In this document: positions 57,523 to 64,000 of the stretch, piece after piece
Position numbering within the stretch: the stretch's first letter is position 1
How the letters are laid out: each line of letters opens with the position of its first letter
Source: Streptomyces profundus
GTDB taxonomy: Bacteria > Actinomycetota > Actinomycetes > Streptomycetales > Streptomycetaceae
DNA length: 64,000 nt
Assembly: GCF_020740535.1 (NCBI RefSeq)
Contig: NZ_CP082362.1
Location: 868,001 to 932,000, forward strand
Reading direction: 5' to 3'
Made by a program: the position numbers and the translations under genes
Notes under the pieces: generated by a model
Told to the model about the DNA's origin: nothing
The model's input: only the letters and a program-made list of their open reading frames with translations
Databases searched by the model: none

Positions 57523-58416
57523 GTGTACCGGTTTCTGCTGTCCCGGCAGTGGGTGTCCCTCACCCTGATCGCGCTGCTCCTGATCCCGTCCATGATCTGG
57601 CTCGGGTTCTGGCAGATGGATCGCCATGACCAGAGAGTGGCGCGCAACGATCTGATCGCCGCCAGTCTGTCGGCCGATCCGGTGCCCATGGCGGAGCTGA
57701 CCTCCCTGGACGCCGGCCCCGCGGCCGACGACCGCTACCGCCGGGTGACCGCGACGGGCTCCTACGATCCGGCGTTCCAGGTGCTGGTGCGGCAGCGCAC
57801 CAACGACGACGGCGCCATGGGGTACCACGTGCTGACCCCGCTGCTCCAGGACGACGCGCCGGCGGTGCTGGTGAACCGGGGCTGGATCCCGGCCGGCAAC
57901 GATCCGACGCGGGCGCCCGAGGTGCCCGAGCCGCCGAGCGGGCAGATCACCGTGACGGGTCGGCTGATGGCCGACGAGACCACGGGCAACAGCGGCATCA
58001 AGGACAAGTCCGGGCTGCCCGACGGCATGGTGATGCTGATCAACAGCGACCAGCGGGAGGCCGATCTCGGCCAGCCGATGCTGGGCGGCTATCTGGAGCT
58101 GACGGAGACCGCCCCGCCGGACGAGGCCGAGCCGGCGCTGGAGCTGCTCCCGGAGCCGGACCACACGGGCATCGGGGCGCACTTCGCCTATGCCATCCAG
58201 TGGTGGCTCTTCACGGCCGGCGTTCCCGTCGGCTGGTTCCTGCTGCTGAGGCGCGATCGCAACGACGCCGCCGAGCAGGCCGCCAAGGAGGCCAGGGCCG
58301 CCGCGGGGCCGAAGCCGGGCCCGGGCGGCAAGGACGGCCGGGACGGCCGGGAGGAGCCGGCCGCCGAGGAGAAGCAGCCCAGCGGTCCCAGGGACAACGT
58401 GTCCACCTCCGCCTGA
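57523..58416 (+). CDS. SURF1-family cytochrome oxidase assembly protein
   Basis: SURF1 proteins help insert haem into cytochrome c oxidase. The 297-residue protein has two membrane helices, an N-terminal one (WVSLTLIALLLIPSMIWLGFWQMDRH) and one near 225-245 (YAIQWWLFTAGVPVGWFLLLRRDR). Between them is the SURF1 extracytoplasmic domain (VLVNRGWIPAGNDPTRAP). The C-terminus is Lys/Glu/Pro-rich. TAGCGT 8 bases before the GTG suggests a leaderless start. It is 25 bases after the exonuclease gene. Confidence 0.9.
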   Translation: MYRFLLSRQWVSLTLIALLLIPSMIWLGFWQMDRHDQRVARNDLIAASLSADPVPMAELTSLDAGPAADDRYRRVTATGSYDPAFQVLVRQRTNDDGAMGYHVLTPLLQDDAPAVLVNRGWIPAGNDPTRAPEVPEPPSGQITVTGRLMADETTGNSGIKDKSGLPDGMVMLINSDQREADLGQPMLGGYLELTETAPPDEAEPALELLPEPDHTGIGAHFAYAIQWWLFTAGVPVGWFLLLRRDRNDAAEQAAKEARAAAGPKPGPGGKDGRDGREEPAAEEKQPSGPRDNVSTSA

Positions 58417-58439
58417 GCGCCACACGCCCGGCCGGGCCG

Positions 58440-59039
58440 TCAACTGACGCGTTCGGGCCCGTGCTTGGCGGCCCGCAGCCGTGCCTCGGCCGGCAGCGCC
58501 GAGAGCCCGGAGGAGACGCGGGCGTGCTCGACCGCCTCGGCGCGCAGCCGGCGGACGGCCTCGTCGGGCCGCGCCTGGGGCGCCAGCGAGAGCCCCACCT
58601 CGGCGCGCGGCTGGTCGCGGCGGCCGACCAGGGCCACCCGGGCCCGGTCCACGCCCGGCAGGGCCTCCGCCTCGGCGGCCACCACCTCCTCCAGCGCGCG
58701 CCCGCGCAGCAGCGCGCCGACGCCGTCGCCGCTGTCGACCAACACCTCGGAGAGCCGCTGCCTGCGCAGCTGCGCGAGCAGCCAGCACAGCGCCAGCAGG
58801 ACCAGCAGCGCGAGGACGCCGATCACCACCGGCCACCACCAGCCGGCGTCCCGGTGCCGGACCCGGTCGGCGGCGCTGAGCAGCACGGACTCGGGGGTCC
58901 GCCAGGTCCACCAGGAGGGTGGGGTGAAGCCCCAGCGGCTCGGCAGGTCGAGGGTGCCGACGAGCACCGCGAGACCGAGGCAGAACAGCGTGCAGCCGGC
59001 GGCGGCCAGCAGCACCCGATTGACGATGCGCAACATCAC
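58440..59039 (-). CDS. AmaP-like alkaline shock response membrane anchor
   Basis: The protein has 199 residues with two membrane helices (VLLAAAGCTLFCLGLAVLVG; WWWPVVIGVLALLVLLALCWLLA) flanking a short loop. A C-terminal soluble domain follows with alternating hydrophobics (VDRARVALVGRRDQPRAEVGLSL). In Firmicutes AmaP anchors Asp23 at the membrane. Here it ends a five-gene Asp23/Gls24 cluster in the same direction. Confidence 0.82.
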   Translation of the reverse strand: MMLRIVNRVLLAAAGCTLFCLGLAVLVGTLDLPSRWGFTPPSWWTWRTPESVLLSAADRVRHRDAGWWWPVVIGVLALLVLLALCWLLAQLRRQRLSEVLVDSGDGVGALLRGRALEEVVAAEAEALPGVDRARVALVGRRDQPRAEVGLSLAPQARPDEAVRRLRAEAVEHARVSSGLSALPAEARLRAAKHGPERVS

Positions 59040-59048
59040 TGCCCCATC

Positions 59049-59810
59049 TCAGCGTTTGGTGGGACGGCGGACGAAGACGGCCAGCGCCGGTCGGCGCGCC
59101 AGCCCGAGGTCCCTTATGCCGTCGTCGAGCACCGCGTCCAGATCGGACCTGACCACGTCGAGTTCGCGGAAGTGCGCCTGGGCCCACACCCTGATCCTGC
59201 GGCGTCCCACGATCACCCGGACGGTGCGCACGCCGGAGACGTTCAACGCCCGGTCGCGCAACACCACCGCGGCAGCCGCGCGTTCGATGCCGGCGCGCAT
59301 CTCGGGTCCGTCCTGGCGCATCGGCAGCAGCCGGCGCAGCCCGGGGGTGACCGCGAGCACGACCAGCCAGACGCCCAGCAGCAGCGCCGCCACGGCGCCG
59401 GCGACGATCCAGGCGTCGTCGAGCTGCCTGGTGGCCAGCTGGTCGGCCAGGTCCCGCCGCCAGCCGGCGGCGGGACGGTCGGCGCGCACCGAGGCGATGT
59501 CGTAGAGCAGCAGCCCGGCGGCGGCCAGCACGACGGCGGCGACCAGCGCGGCCGGCAGCCGTCGCTCCGACCAGAAGCGGTCGGCCGGGCCGTCCTCCTC
59601 GGCGCGCGGCTCGTAGCGGGCGGTGGAGGTGGACTGGCGCATGCCCCCGGTCTCGTCGTCCGGCTCCGGCGGGTCCGGCGGCTGGTCCGTTCCGTCCTTG
59701 TCGAGGCCTTTGTCGAGGGAGACGCGCTGCTCGTCGCCCGGCTCCGGCTCGCCCACCAGGGTGGCCTTCCGTTCGTTCCTGGGCCGGCGGTCGGCGTGGC
59801 GGGGGCTCAT
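59049..59810 (-). CDS. DUF6286-type membrane protein of the Asp23 cluster
   Basis: The protein has 253 residues. An acidic, disordered N-terminus of 75 residues precedes two membrane helices (LPAALVAAVVLAAAGLLLYDI; WIVAGAVAALLLGVWLVVLAV) and a C-terminal beta-rich domain (VRTVRVIVGRRRIRVWAQAHF). Similar proteins in Streptomyces are filed under DUF6286, and the C-terminus resembles the AmaP/Asp23-type fold. GGGAGG lies 5 bases before the ATG, which overlaps the upstream gene by 4 bases. Confidence 0.75.
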   Translation of the reverse strand: MSPRHADRRPRNERKATLVGEPEPGDEQRVSLDKGLDKDGTDQPPDPPEPDDETGGMRQSTSTARYEPRAEEDGPADRFWSERRLPAALVAAVVLAAAGLLLYDIASVRADRPAAGWRRDLADQLATRQLDDAWIVAGAVAALLLGVWLVVLAVTPGLRRLLPMRQDGPEMRAGIERAAAAVVLRDRALNVSGVRTVRVIVGRRRIRVWAQAHFRELDVVRSDLDAVLDDGIRDLGLARRPALAVFVRRPTKR

Positions 59811-60199
59811 CGGAGCCTCCCCGAGCCCTCGCCGTCCAGGGCGGTCGAGTGCAGCCGCTCGACGGCCACCGCCACGTCCCCGACCTCCATGCTCGCCAAC
59901 TCCCCGATGCGCCTGGCCACCTGGCGGCGTACCGCGCCGCACTGGGAGCCGATGTCGGAGGGGTAGGCCAGCTCCACGGCGACGCGGACGCTGGCGATCC
60001 CCCCGCTGCCGTCGCCGCCCGAGGGGCGACGCACCACGGCCGAGGCGTGCGGGCCCCCGTTCTTGCGGCGCGGTGGCTGGGCCTTCGACTCGGCGCGCAG
60101 GGCCTCCCTGGCGGCCTGGGTGGCCAGCTTGGCCACCACCCGCTCGGCGATCCGCGTCACGCCGCGTTCCCTGGCGGGAACCACCTGATCCACCGTCAT
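59807..60199 (-). CDS. Asp23/Gls24 family envelope stress protein (small)
   Basis: The 130-residue protein has the Asp23 pattern: an N-terminal helix GVTRIAERVVAKLATQAARE, then strands ASVRVAVELAYPSDIG and DVAVAVERLHS. It lacks a membrane helix, so it would be tethered through the neighbouring AmaP/DUF6286 proteins. A basic Arg/Lys insertion (PPRRKNGG) interrupts the domain. It overlaps both neighbouring genes by 4 bases. Confidence 0.82.
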   Translation of the reverse strand: MTVDQVVPARERGVTRIAERVVAKLATQAAREALRAESKAQPPRRKNGGPHASAVVRRPSGGDGSGGIASVRVAVELAYPSDIGSQCGAVRRQVARRIGELASMEVGDVAVAVERLHSTALDGEGSGRLR

Positions 60200-60390
60200 C
60201 GCCGCCGGTCGCCGCCGCGCTCCCGGACCCGGAAGATGTCCCCGGGCTCCAGATCGCCGTCCAGGAAGCGCCCGGCGACGAAGCCGATCGCGCCCAGCGC
60301 CGCCACCAGCAGGAAGGCCGCGAACCCGCCGAAATACCCGGCGAAGCCCAGGCCCATGCCGGCGATCATGCCGATCATGGCCATGCTCAT
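60196..60390 (-). CDS. Small membrane protein of the Asp23 cluster
   Basis: The protein has 64 residues and one or two membrane helices (MIGMIAGMGLGFAGYFGGFAAFLLVAALGAIGFVAG, read as two adjoining Gly-rich helices). A polar C-terminus ends in GGDRRR. It resembles DUF2273-type companions of Asp23 proteins. It overlaps the downstream Asp23 gene by 4 bases. Confidence 0.75.
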   Translation of the reverse strand: MSMAMIGMIAGMGLGFAGYFGGFAAFLLVAALGAIGFVAGRFLDGDLEPGDIFRVRERGGDRRR

Positions 60391-60438
60391 CTCGTACTCC
60401 TTCGCCTCAGCGGCCTGGTGACGCCGGCCGCCCGGTGC

Positions 60439-60915
60439 CTACTGCAACGGGGGCCGTTCCTCGTCGTCTTCCTCGTCATCGGGCAACTTCACGTCGACGA
60501 CGTTGATGTTGACCTCGACGACCTCCAGGCCGGTCATCCGCTCGACGGCGACGATGACGTTCTCCCGTACGGTACGGGATACCTCGGCGATGGAGACGCC
60601 GTACTCGACCACGATCTCCAGGTCCAACGCGGTCTGCACCTCGCCGACCTCGGCCTTGACGCCCCGGGTGACGGACTTGCCGCCGCCCGGCACGCGGTCC
60701 CTGACGGCGCCGAAGGTGCGGGCCAGCCCGCTGCCCATGGCGTGTACGCCGACCACGTCGCGGGTGGCCATGCCGGCGATCTTGGCGACCACCCCGTCGG
60801 CGATGGTGGTACGTCCTCTGGTGGCTGGGTCTCCGGTGCCTCGGCGGGTGCCGAGCGCCTTCTCCGATGTCTCGGTGCCCTGCTCCGTACCGTGCTCCGC
60901 GGTGGTGTCGGTCAC
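60439..60915 (-). CDS. Asp23/Gls24 family envelope stress protein
   Basis: The 158-residue protein has the full Asp23 domain: TTIADGVVAKIAGMATRDVVGVHAMGSG, then VEVGEVQTALDLEIVVEYGVSIAEVSRTVRENV-type strands and helices, VEVNINVVDVKLPDDEE. N- and C-termini are acidic and disordered. It is the first gene of the cluster, 48 bases before the small membrane protein. AAGG lies about 7 bases before the GTG start. Function is cell-envelope stress homeostasis by family analogy. Confidence 0.9.
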   Translation of the reverse strand: MTDTTAEHGTEQGTETSEKALGTRRGTGDPATRGRTTIADGVVAKIAGMATRDVVGVHAMGSGLARTFGAVRDRVPGGGKSVTRGVKAEVGEVQTALDLEIVVEYGVSIAEVSRTVRENVIVAVERMTGLEVVEVNINVVDVKLPDDEEDDEERPPLQ

Positions 60916-61111
60916 TGTGCCTTCGCCCCTTTCCGAGCCGCAGTCACGCCCGCTGCTCCTTCGCCACACTATGCTCGGCCGCCCTTCCGGCCCTCTCGCG
61001 CGCCCCCCGAACGGGTGGCACGCCTGGGCCGGCTGACGCCGACTCCTAGGGGATGCTGTACCCACCCACGGCCGGTTGAGTACGGACAGGTTAGACGGAA
61101 GGCGGGAACGC

Positions 61112-61876
61112 ATGGGCGGCGACGGGGTGTTGGACGCGGTGCGGCGGCAGCTGGGCCTGGGCAGGCTGCTGCCGCTGGGCGGAACGGCCGGCCGGGGCTA
61201 CTGGCTGACGGAACGGGCGGCGCGGGCGGCGTTGCTCCGCGCGGTCGACGTCGCGCTGCCGATGGCGCGGCTCGACGAGCTGAGGCTGGCGCCGGCCGAC
61301 CCCGCCGCACAGGAGTCCCAGGAGTCCCAGGAGCCCGCGGAGCCGGTGCCGGGCCCGCCGGGCGCGCTGCCGTCCGGGCCGCTGCGGATGACCGCCGCCG
61401 TCGCCGCCTACCCCGCGCTGCCGCTGCCCGAGCTCGTCCGACGGCTGCGTGCCACCCTCGCCGGGGTGGCGCGGGAGCGGCTGGGGCTCGATCTGGTGGC
61501 CGTGGACGTGGAGGTGACCGAGCTGTTGGGGGCGGCGCCCGAGCCGACGGCGCCCGGACGCGAGCCGCCCTCGCCCCCCGACGCGTTCGGCTCGGGCGGC
61601 CCCGGCGCGGACGCGGTGACCGACGCGGTGGTGGGGGTGGCCGGGGTGCGGGAGCTGTCCTCGGCCCTGGACGGGTGGTTGGGCGCCGTGCGGGTGACCG
61701 ACGAGGCCGAGCCGCCGTCCCGACTGGTGCGGCTCCAGCTGGTGGTGGAAGGGGAGCGGGCGCTGCCGGCGGTGCTGGCCGAGGTCGGCGACGCGGCGGC
61801 CAGGGCGGCGGCCTCCTCGGGCGGGCCGGCGCCGGGGCCCGCCCGGGTGGCCGTGCTGGTCACCGGGATCGCCTGA
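61112..61876 (+). CDS. P10-like Streptomyces hypothetical protein
   Basis: The protein has 254 residues. It begins MGGDGVLDAVRRQLGLGRLLPLGG and contains an Ala/Leu-rich region with a Glu/Gln/Ser repeat (QESQESQEP), then Asp23-like strands (VAVDVEVTELL; RLVRLQLVVEGERALPAVL). Homologues are often named nucleopolyhedrovirus P10 family, a name without functional meaning. Divergent position from the Asp23 cluster and the two Asp23-like segments suggest a related envelope role. GGAAGG precedes the ATG. Confidence 0.75.
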   Translation: MGGDGVLDAVRRQLGLGRLLPLGGTAGRGYWLTERAARAALLRAVDVALPMARLDELRLAPADPAAQESQESQEPAEPVPGPPGALPSGPLRMTAAVAAYPALPLPELVRRLRATLAGVARERLGLDLVAVDVEVTELLGAAPEPTAPGREPPSPPDAFGSGGPGADAVTDAVVGVAGVRELSSALDGWLGAVRVTDEAEPPSRLVRLQLVVEGERALPAVLAEVGDAAARAAASSGGPAPGPARVAVLVTGIA

Positions 61877-61885
61877 CCGGCCGGG

Positions 61886-62662
61886 TCAGCTCTCGGCCAC
61901 CAGATCGGCCAGCCGGCGGCCCTGCGCGGCGCGTTCGGCGGCGCGCTGGGTGTCGTAGTCGTTGCGGGTGGCGGCGCGCAGCAGGGCCTTGGTCTCGATC
62001 ACCGCGTCGCGGGGCGCGGCCAGCAGGGCGGCGGCCAGGTCGTCGGTCGCCGCGGCCAGCTCCTCGCCGGGGACGACCAGGTTGGCCAGCCCGATGCGCT
62101 CCGCCTCGGCGGCGCGCACGGCGCGGCCGGTGGCGCAGATCTCCAGGGCCCTGGCGTAGCCGACCAGTTCGACCAGCGGGTGGGTGCCGGTCAGGTCGGG
62201 GACCAGGCCCAGGCTGGTCTCGCGCATGGCGAACTGCGCGTCCTCGGCGCAGACGCGCAGATCGCAGGCGAGGGCCAGCTGGAAGCCGGCGCCGATGGCA
62301 TGGCCTCGCACCTCGGCGACGGAGAGCAGGTCGGGGCGGCGCCACCAGGTGAACGCCTCCTGGTAGCCGGCGATGGTGGCGTCCAGCTCGGCTTCGGGGT
62401 AGCGAGCCAGGTCGAAGAGGGAGAGCTGTCCTTCGATGCCCTCCGGGGTGAGGGCACGTCGGTCGAGGCCGGCGGAGAAGGAGACTCCCTCGGCGCGCAG
62501 CACGACGACCCTGATGTCGCCGGTCAGCCTTCGCCCGGTTTCGGCGAGGGCCCGCCACATCGCGGGGGTCTGCGCGTTGCGCCGTTCGGCGTTGGTGAGC
62601 GTGACGGTCGCCACGGCGTTGTGGACGGTGACACGCACACCGTCCCGGTCGAGCAGGCTCAT
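61886..62662 (-). CDS. Enoyl-CoA hydratase/isomerase family protein
   Basis: The 258-residue crotonase-fold protein has the CoA-binding and oxyanion segments VVVLRAEGVSFSAGLDRRAL and EVRGHAIGAGFQLALACDLRVCAEDAQFAMRE, with SLGLVPDLTGTHPLVELVG. The catalytic Glu pair of classic hydratases cannot be confirmed (GTH replaces the usual GGT), so the reaction may differ. GGAGG lies 6 bases before the ATG. It ends 10 bases from the convergent P10-like gene. Confidence 0.9.
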   Translation of the reverse strand: MSLLDRDGVRVTVHNAVATVTLTNAERRNAQTPAMWRALAETGRRLTGDIRVVVLRAEGVSFSAGLDRRALTPEGIEGQLSLFDLARYPEAELDATIAGYQEAFTWWRRPDLLSVAEVRGHAIGAGFQLALACDLRVCAEDAQFAMRETSLGLVPDLTGTHPLVELVGYARALEICATGRAVRAAEAERIGLANLVVPGEELAAATDDLAAALLAAPRDAVIETKALLRAATRNDYDTQRAAERAAQGRRLADLVAES

Positions 62663-62750
62663 CGGGCCTCCGCTCGTTACTCGGCAGTAGTTCCGCCTCG
62701 CAGGGTAACGACCGGCCCCGGTGCCCGACCATGCGGGTGGGGTGTGGTGG

Positions 62751-62972
62751 TCAGGCGGTGGTGGACTTCTTGCCTCGGGTGGCGCCGCCACGACCGCGCA
62801 GGGTGACGTCCGCCTCGCTCAGCATCCGATGCACAAAGCCGTACGACCTGCCGGTCTCCTCGGCCAGCGCGCGGATGCTGGCACCCGACTCGTACTTCCG
62901 CTTCAGGTCTGCCGCGAGCTTCTCGCGCGCGGTGCCGGTCACCCGGCTGCCCTTCTTCAGAGTCTCGGCCAC
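62751..62972 (-). CDS. gbn: Gbn-type small nucleoid-associated HTH protein
   Basis: The 73-residue protein is basic: AETLKKGSRVTGTAREKLAADLKRKYE, then a helix-turn-helix SIRALAEETGRSYGFVHRML and a tail RGRGGATRGKKSTTA. It matches the small Streptomyces nucleoid-associated protein Gbn, which binds GATC-containing sites and affects development, both in size and in position between an enoyl-CoA hydratase and an ABC-F gene. GAGGAGG lies 5 bases before the GTG start. Assignment is from memory of sequence and synteny. Confidence 0.8.
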   Translation of the reverse strand: MAETLKKGSRVTGTAREKLAADLKRKYESGASIRALAEETGRSYGFVHRMLSEADVTLRGRGGATRGKKSTTA

Positions 62973-63284
62973 TCGTGCCTCCTCATGCGAAGTGCGCTCT
63001 GGACTCTCATGATCACCCCTATCCGGCTTCCTGGCCACCCATTCGTAGCGGTCCGTACGACAAACGGATCGGCGGGGCTCCCGCGAGGTGGGTGGGCCGG
63101 CACCGGACCGGAGCGCGAAGGCGCAGGTCAGCGCGGGTCGCCGCCGGGCGCTGGAGGTCGGTGGTGGCAAGGGTGAGCCCGGCGCTTCGACACGCCGGGC
63201 TACGACCGCACTCACTCAGATGAATGATCAACCATGGGCCGAATGATCCACCGGGAGTGATCACATTCGGTGGATCCGCCGCGC

Positions 63285-64000
63285 TCAGGCGAGCGCCACC
63301 AGATCCGCGTAGTCGGCGCTCCAGAGGTCCTCGACGCCGTCGGGGAGCAGGATGATCCGCTCCGGCTGGAGCGCGTCGACCGCGCCCTCGTCGTGGGTGA
63401 CCAGCACCACGGCCCCGGTGAAGTTGCGCAGCGCGCCGAGGATCTCCTCGCGGCTGGCCGGGTCGAGGTTGTTGGTGGGCTCGTCCAGGAGCAGCACGTT
63501 GGCCGACGACACCACGAGCGTGGCCAGCGCCAGCCGGGTCTTCTCGCCGCCGGAGAGCACCCCGGCCGGCTTGTCCACGTCGTCGCCGGAGAAGAGGAAC
63601 GAGCCAAGCGTCTTGCGCACCTGCACCAGATCGAGATCGGGGGCGGCGCTGCGCATGTTCTCCAGCACGGTGCGGCTCGGGTCGAGCGTCTCGTGCTCCT
63701 GCGCGTAGTAGCCGAGCTTGAGCCCGTGTCCCGGGGTGACCTGGCCGGTGTCGGGCTTCTCGACGCCGGAGAGCAGCCGCAGGAGCGTGGTCTTGCCGGC
63801 GCCGTTGAGGCCCAGGATCACCACGCGGGAACCCTTGTCGATGGCCAGCGAGACATCCGTGAAGATCTCCAGCGAGCCATAGGACTTGGACAGCCCCTCG
63901 GCGGTGAGCGGGGTCTTGCCGCAGGGCGCCGGATCGGGGAAGCGGAGCTTGGCGACCTTGTCGTCCTGCCGCTGCTCCTCAAGGCCGGCGAGCAGGCGTT
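63285..64000 (-). CDS. ABC-F family ATPase (C-terminal part)
   Basis: The gene runs off the window end, so the N-terminal ABC domain is missing. The visible 238 residues include a linker (LEEQRQDDKVAKLRFPDP) and the second ABC domain: Walker A LGLNGAGKTTLL, signature LSGGEKTRLALATLVV, Walker B VLLLDEPTNNLDP and VLVTHDEGAV. There is no membrane domain. ABC-F proteins act on ribosomes as translation factors or in antibiotic resistance. The LLDEPTNNLDP form is typical of the family. Confidence 0.92.
   Translation of the reverse strand, partial: RLLAGLEEQRQDDKVAKLRFPDPAPCGKTPLTAEGLSKSYGSLEIFTDVSLAIDKGSRVVILGLNGAGKTTLLRLLSGVEKPDTGQVTPGHGLKLGYYAQEHETLDPSRTVLENMRSAAPDLDLVQVRKTLGSFLFSGDDVDKPAGVLSGGEKTRLALATLVVSSANVLLLDEPTNNLDPASREEILGALRNFTGAVVLVTHDEGAVDALQPERIILLPDGVEDLWSADYADLVALA

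Overview
The window is a stretch of core chromosome from a high-GC actinomycete, almost certainly Streptomyces or a close relative. The evidence is a codon third position almost always G or C, frequent GTG starts, chaplin genes, a Gbn-type small nucleoid protein, an InhA-type enoyl reductase, a DUF3099 protein, and gene order that matches the conserved Streptomyces core. Most of it is housekeeping. The accessory-looking parts are an orphan siderophore gene pair, a two-regulator island with shared palindromes, an Arg/Asp-repeat protein beside an rRNA operon, and several intergenic repeat fields.

Layout. 1-3515 (minus): chromosome segregation block with an orphan ParA ATPase, a small basic protein, ScpA, ScpB and the first codons of a probable pseudouridine synthase. 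3867-9611 (minus): alanine dehydrogenase, a P-loop/TPR protein, a Nudix hydrolase and CTP synthase. 9963-13575 (plus): GH15 trehalase-like hydrolase, MarR regulator and LacI regulator, the last two surrounded by repeated TTCGTG-n-CACGAA palindromes. 13576-14323: no intact gene; a probable gene remnant and low-complexity sequence. 14324-20795 (minus): glycosyltransferase, RecN, NAD kinase, TlyA, a hypothetical protein and a HAD phosphatase. 20839-24572 (plus): DUF1015 protein, then a desC-like acyltransferase and a desD-like NIS synthetase behind an iron box. 24554-31388 (minus): the Arg/Asp-repeat TPR protein and a complete rRNA operon (16S-23S-5S, no spacer tRNA).

31738-44585: 3-methyladenine glycosylase, PEBP protein, HNH nuclease, SPFH/NfeD membrane pair, ABC ATPase, a hypothetical protein, two cysteine-free chaplins, a two-component system, an FHA-FHA-ABC exporter, SerB, a SixA-like phosphatase and a small membrane protein. 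44761-46927: a 38-residue protein beside an MFS transporter, with a divergent GntR regulator. 46928-47868: noncoding tandem repeats. 47869-49370: FabI and FabG. 49689-54928: TldD, TldE, TyrS, DUF3099 and a small Cys protein with a hairpin-rich leader. 54929-55339: GC-rich repeats. 55340-64000: MoaA, DEDDh exonuclease-BRCT, SURF1, a five-gene Asp23/AmaP envelope cluster, a P10-like protein, enoyl-CoA hydratase, Gbn and the C-terminal part of an ABC-F ATPase.

Starts were chosen by ribosome-binding sites and family N-termini, so many genes begin inside a longer open frame. No CRISPR array, tRNA gene, insertion sequence or prophage was seen. I found no clearly new defence or mobile system. The best leads for undescribed biology are the MarR/LacI palindrome island, the orphan iron-regulated NIS pair, the Arg/Asp-repeat protein and the repeat arrays.
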